From contig NZ_JAGYPF010000001.1 in NCBI RefSeq assembly GCF_018343535.1, forward strand, positions 1,426,001 to 1,490,000: 64,000 bases of DNA, in the 5' to 3' direction. The DNA comes from Neobacillus rhizophilus (GTDB lineage Bacteria > Bacillota > Bacilli > Bacillales > Cytobacillaceae). The translations under genes and the position numbers were made by a program. Under the pieces are notes generated by a model. It was not told the DNA's origin. It did not search any database and saw only the letters and a program-made list of their open reading frames with translations. This document shows positions 62,153-64,000 of the stretch, one piece after another; position 1 is the first letter of the stretch, and every line of letters starts with the position of its first letter.

Positions 62153-63085
62153 CTAATCCGCTAACTTCTTTAAGATGACGGTTGACAATGTATCAATGAA
62201 TTCTTCCTTTGCATTAGGCATTTCCGGGCGATAGTAGCTCACACCTAATTCACGGGTAACAGCCTTACATTCATAATCATTATCATATAGAACCTCAAGG
62301 TGGTCCGAAACAAACCCGACTGGTGCATAGACGAATGCCTTATAGTGATTGTTATGATATAAATCTCTCGTTAAATCTTGAACATCAGGTCCTAACCATG
62401 GCTCCGGCGTATTTCCTGCACTTTGCCAGCCAATCACATAATTCTTTACTCCTGCTTCAGCAGCAATTAAATCCGCAGTTTCTTGCAGCTGTTTTGGATA
62501 TGGATCGCCAAACTGAAGAATTTTTTCCGGCAGACTATGAGCTGAAACGACAAGCACCGCATGATTCTTTTCTTCTTCAGGCATTTGTTCAAAAGTTTGT
62601 TTGAGCTTATCCGCCCAATATGAAATAAACTTTGGTTCCTGATACCAGCTTTCAATCGTTTTTATCGTAAGTCCACCTAATTTTTCTGCCTCTTCAACCG
62701 CTCTGCCATTGTAGGATTTTACGCTGAATGTAGAAAAATGAGGGGCCAGTACGATACTGACAGCTTCTTTAATGCCATCGTCATGCATCTGTTTAACTGC
62801 ATCTTCAATAAACGGCTCAATATGCTTTAATCCAAGATACATTTTAAATTCAACTTCATCCTGAATTTTATTTAAATATGCTTCCAGCTTTTCACCTTGT
62901 TCAAGAGTGATTTTTGCAAGCGGAGAAATCCCGCCAATCGCTTCATAGCGGTTACGAAGGTCCTCAATCATTTCCGGGGTTGGTTTTCTTCCATGCCGGA
63001 TATGGGTATAGTATCTTTCCAGGTCGTCTGCATTATAGGGGGTGCCGTATGCCATCACCAGCAAGCCCATTTTCTCTTTCGTCAT
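62153..63085 (-). CDS. hemH: Ferrochelatase HemH (coproporphyrin type)
   Basis: Inserts iron into the porphyrin; in Gram-positives the product is coproheme (also called cpfC). 310 residues from the ATG at 63085 (GAGGTG upstream), the same length as B. subtilis HemH. Visible: [28 protein letters not shown], metal-site His in [21 protein letters not shown], the [11 protein letters not shown] motif and [19 protein letters not shown]. Between hemE and hemY. Confidence 0.95.
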   Translation of the reverse strand: MTKEKMGLLVMAYGTPYNADDLERYYTHIRHGRKPTPEMIEDLRNRYEAIGGISPLAKITLEQGEKLEAYLNKIQDEVEFKMYLGLKHIEPFIEDAVKQMHDDGIKEAVSIVLAPHFSTFSVKSYNGRAVEEAEKLGGLTIKTIESWYQEPKFISYWADKLKQTFEQMPEEEKNHAVLVVSAHSLPEKILQFGDPYPKQLQETADLIAAEAGVKNYVIGWQSAGNTPEPWLGPDVQDLTRDLYHNNHYKAFVYAPVGFVSDHLEVLYDNDYECKAVTRELGVSYYRPEMPNAKEEFIDTLSTVILKKLAD

Positions 63086-63135
63086 CGTTTGCACCTCTTA
63101 TGTAATTTTCCGTATTCCATTTATAATTAGGGATA

Positions 63136-63181
63136 GGGCCACAAGGCCTGTACAGTCTCAACCTGACATCCCTTATGGCCC
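63136..63181 (-). promoter_or_regulatory. RNA hairpin in the hemE-hemH spacer
   Basis: The 164-base spacer contains GGGCCATAAGG and CCTTGTGGCCC (minus strand), pairing over 11 bases with one G-U pair, and an inner TGTCAG/CTGTACA stem with a bulge. The G-U pair would be an A-C mismatch on the other strand, so the RNA of the hem operon is the likelier folded form. No U-tract follows in that direction. Role unknown: attenuation, processing or stability. Confidence 0.55.
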
Positions 63182-63249
63182 TTTTTAATAGCTTTTTTAT
63201 TTTGCCAAAAATCTGCTCTTAATACCAATAAAAAGCTTAATTCAACAGG

Positions 63250-64000
63250 TTATCTGCCGTTTTTCGCTGCTGAATATTCATGAATAAAAGCCGTAAGTTT
63301 TTTCAGGTTTTCCGGATTAACAGACGGGAATACCCCGTGGCCTAAATTAAAGATATAGCCGCCTTGCTCCATTCCCTGATCTAAGATAGCTTTTGCCCTC
63401 TCTTCAATTACTTCCCATGGAGCCAGAAGGATCGCTGGATCAAGATTTCCCTGGACTGTTTTATGAATACCCATTTCCCGTGCTTGGCGGATTGGCAAAC
63501 GCCAATCAAGCCCAACAACATCTAGCGGCAGGTCATTCCATTCCAATGCCAGGTGGCTTGCGCCGACACCGAACATGATTAATGGAACATTCTCTTCTCT
63601 TAATGAAGCAAAAATCCGGTTCATGACTGGTTTAATAAAATAACGGTAATCCTCTACATTTACAGCGCCAACCCAAGAATCAAAAATTTGAATAGCGCGT
63701 GCTCCGGCTTTGATTTGCGCTTTTACGTATGTAATGACCATATCGCCTAGTTTATCCATCAAAGCAAACCAGGCCTTCGGCTCAGCGTACATAAACGCTT
63801 TTGTCTTATTATAGTTTTTTGAAGGGCCGCCTTCGATCATATAACTGGCAAGCGTAAATGGGGCACCGGAAAATCCGATTAACGGCACGGATAATTGTTC
63901 CTCTGTCAATAATTTAATCGTATCGATGACATAAGGAATATCTTCTTCAGGATTCAATTCCCCTAGTTTTTCCACATCCGCAAGCGAACAAATTGGATTA
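63250..64000 (-). CDS. hemE: Uroporphyrinogen decarboxylase HemE (partial, N-terminus beyond window)
   Basis: Decarboxylates uroporphyrinogen III to coproporphyrinogen III. About 250 C-terminal residues are present: the frame stays open to the window edge, reading [24 protein letters not shown]. Visible: [63 protein letters not shown] and [18 protein letters not shown]. First gene of the hemEHY group as far as visible. Confidence 0.95.
   Translation of the reverse strand, partial: NPICSLADVEKLGELNPEEDIPYVIDTIKLLTEEQLSVPLIGFSGAPFTLASYMIEGGPSKNYNKTKAFMYAEPKAWFALMDKLGDMVITYVKAQIKAGARAIQIFDSWVGAVNVEDYRYFIKPVMNRIFASLREENVPLIMFGVGASHLALEWNDLPLDVVGLDWRLPIRQAREMGIHKTVQGNLDPAILLAPWEVIEERAKAILDQGMEQGGYIFNLGHGVFPSVNPENLKKLTAFIHEYSAAKNGR

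Noticed and set aside
1..64000. CRISPR arrays, tRNA or rRNA genes
   Set aside because: No regularly spaced direct repeats, cloverleaf-like segments or rRNA-like stretches were seen on reading through.

Overview
The window looks like a chromosome segment of a Gram-positive, spore-forming Bacillaceae (Bacillus, Neobacillus or a relative). It has a complete gerPABCDEF spore-coat operon, ComK, Med, AddAB, AsnO, Bacillus-type Fnr with three C-terminal cysteines, strong AGGAGG-type ribosome sites, and many Bacillus-only small proteins (YjzC, YjzD, YizC, DUF3941, IDEAL). Gene order follows, from memory, the roughly 1.08-1.21 Mb region of B. subtilis 168 read in reverse: app - yjaZ - fabF/fabH - med - yjaV/yjaU - yjzD/yjzC - yit genes - asnO - yisL - gerP - addAB - yhj genes - comK - yhf genes - hemY/H/E. 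Species cannot be fixed from sequence alone.

Layout: 1-4752, oligopeptide ABC transporter appDFAB (appB cut by the window start). 4901-8067, YjaZ protease, FabF and FabH with a FapR box. 8260-11948, a small acidic protein, Med, YjaV, YjaU and YjzD, with two copies of a structured repeat. 12005-14904, ClpB (CtsR box) and YjzC. 15163-21765 is an anaerobic/molybdenum-cofactor module: two Fnr paralogues, MobB, MoeA, MoaA, the ScdA/RIC iron-sulfur repair protein and a radical SAM/SPASM protein. The last two carry Fnr boxes centred at about -41.5. 21901-23724 is an intact IS1182-type element. 23724-30367 holds a DsrE protein, YitW, YitU, small proteins, a BsuPI-domain protein, YitT, a DegV protein, DUF3941, CvfB/YitL and a YajQ protein. 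30399-34488 has a membrane-anchored amylase-like protein with a degenerate active site, AsnO and a DUF2777-like protein. 34523-38194 is a tungsten-type aldehyde:ferredoxin oxidoreductase module: an E1-like MoeB/ThiF protein, AOR, a MoaD-like carrier and an unidentified 90-residue protein that also ends in Gly-Gly. 38417-41012 is yisL and gerP. 41060-50692 is addB-addA, signal peptidase, YhjE and an LCP protein. 50960-53679 is YhjD, ComK, an IDEAL protein and an M48 protease. 53817-58138 is an enoyl-CoA hydratase, LcfB with a FadR box, LplJ and YhfI. 58255-64000 is YhgE and hemE-hemH-hemY (hemE cut by the window end).

How it fits together: a conserved Bacillus backbone carries two redox modules, Fnr/Moco/radical SAM and AOR/MoaD/E1. 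The cofactor genes of the first could supply the pterin needed by the second, and Fnr boxes point to use without oxygen. The most unusual non-coding signal is a structured element of about 110 bases present in three full copies and one deletion copy, with compensatory changes in its stems. No rRNA, tRNA or CRISPR array was seen.
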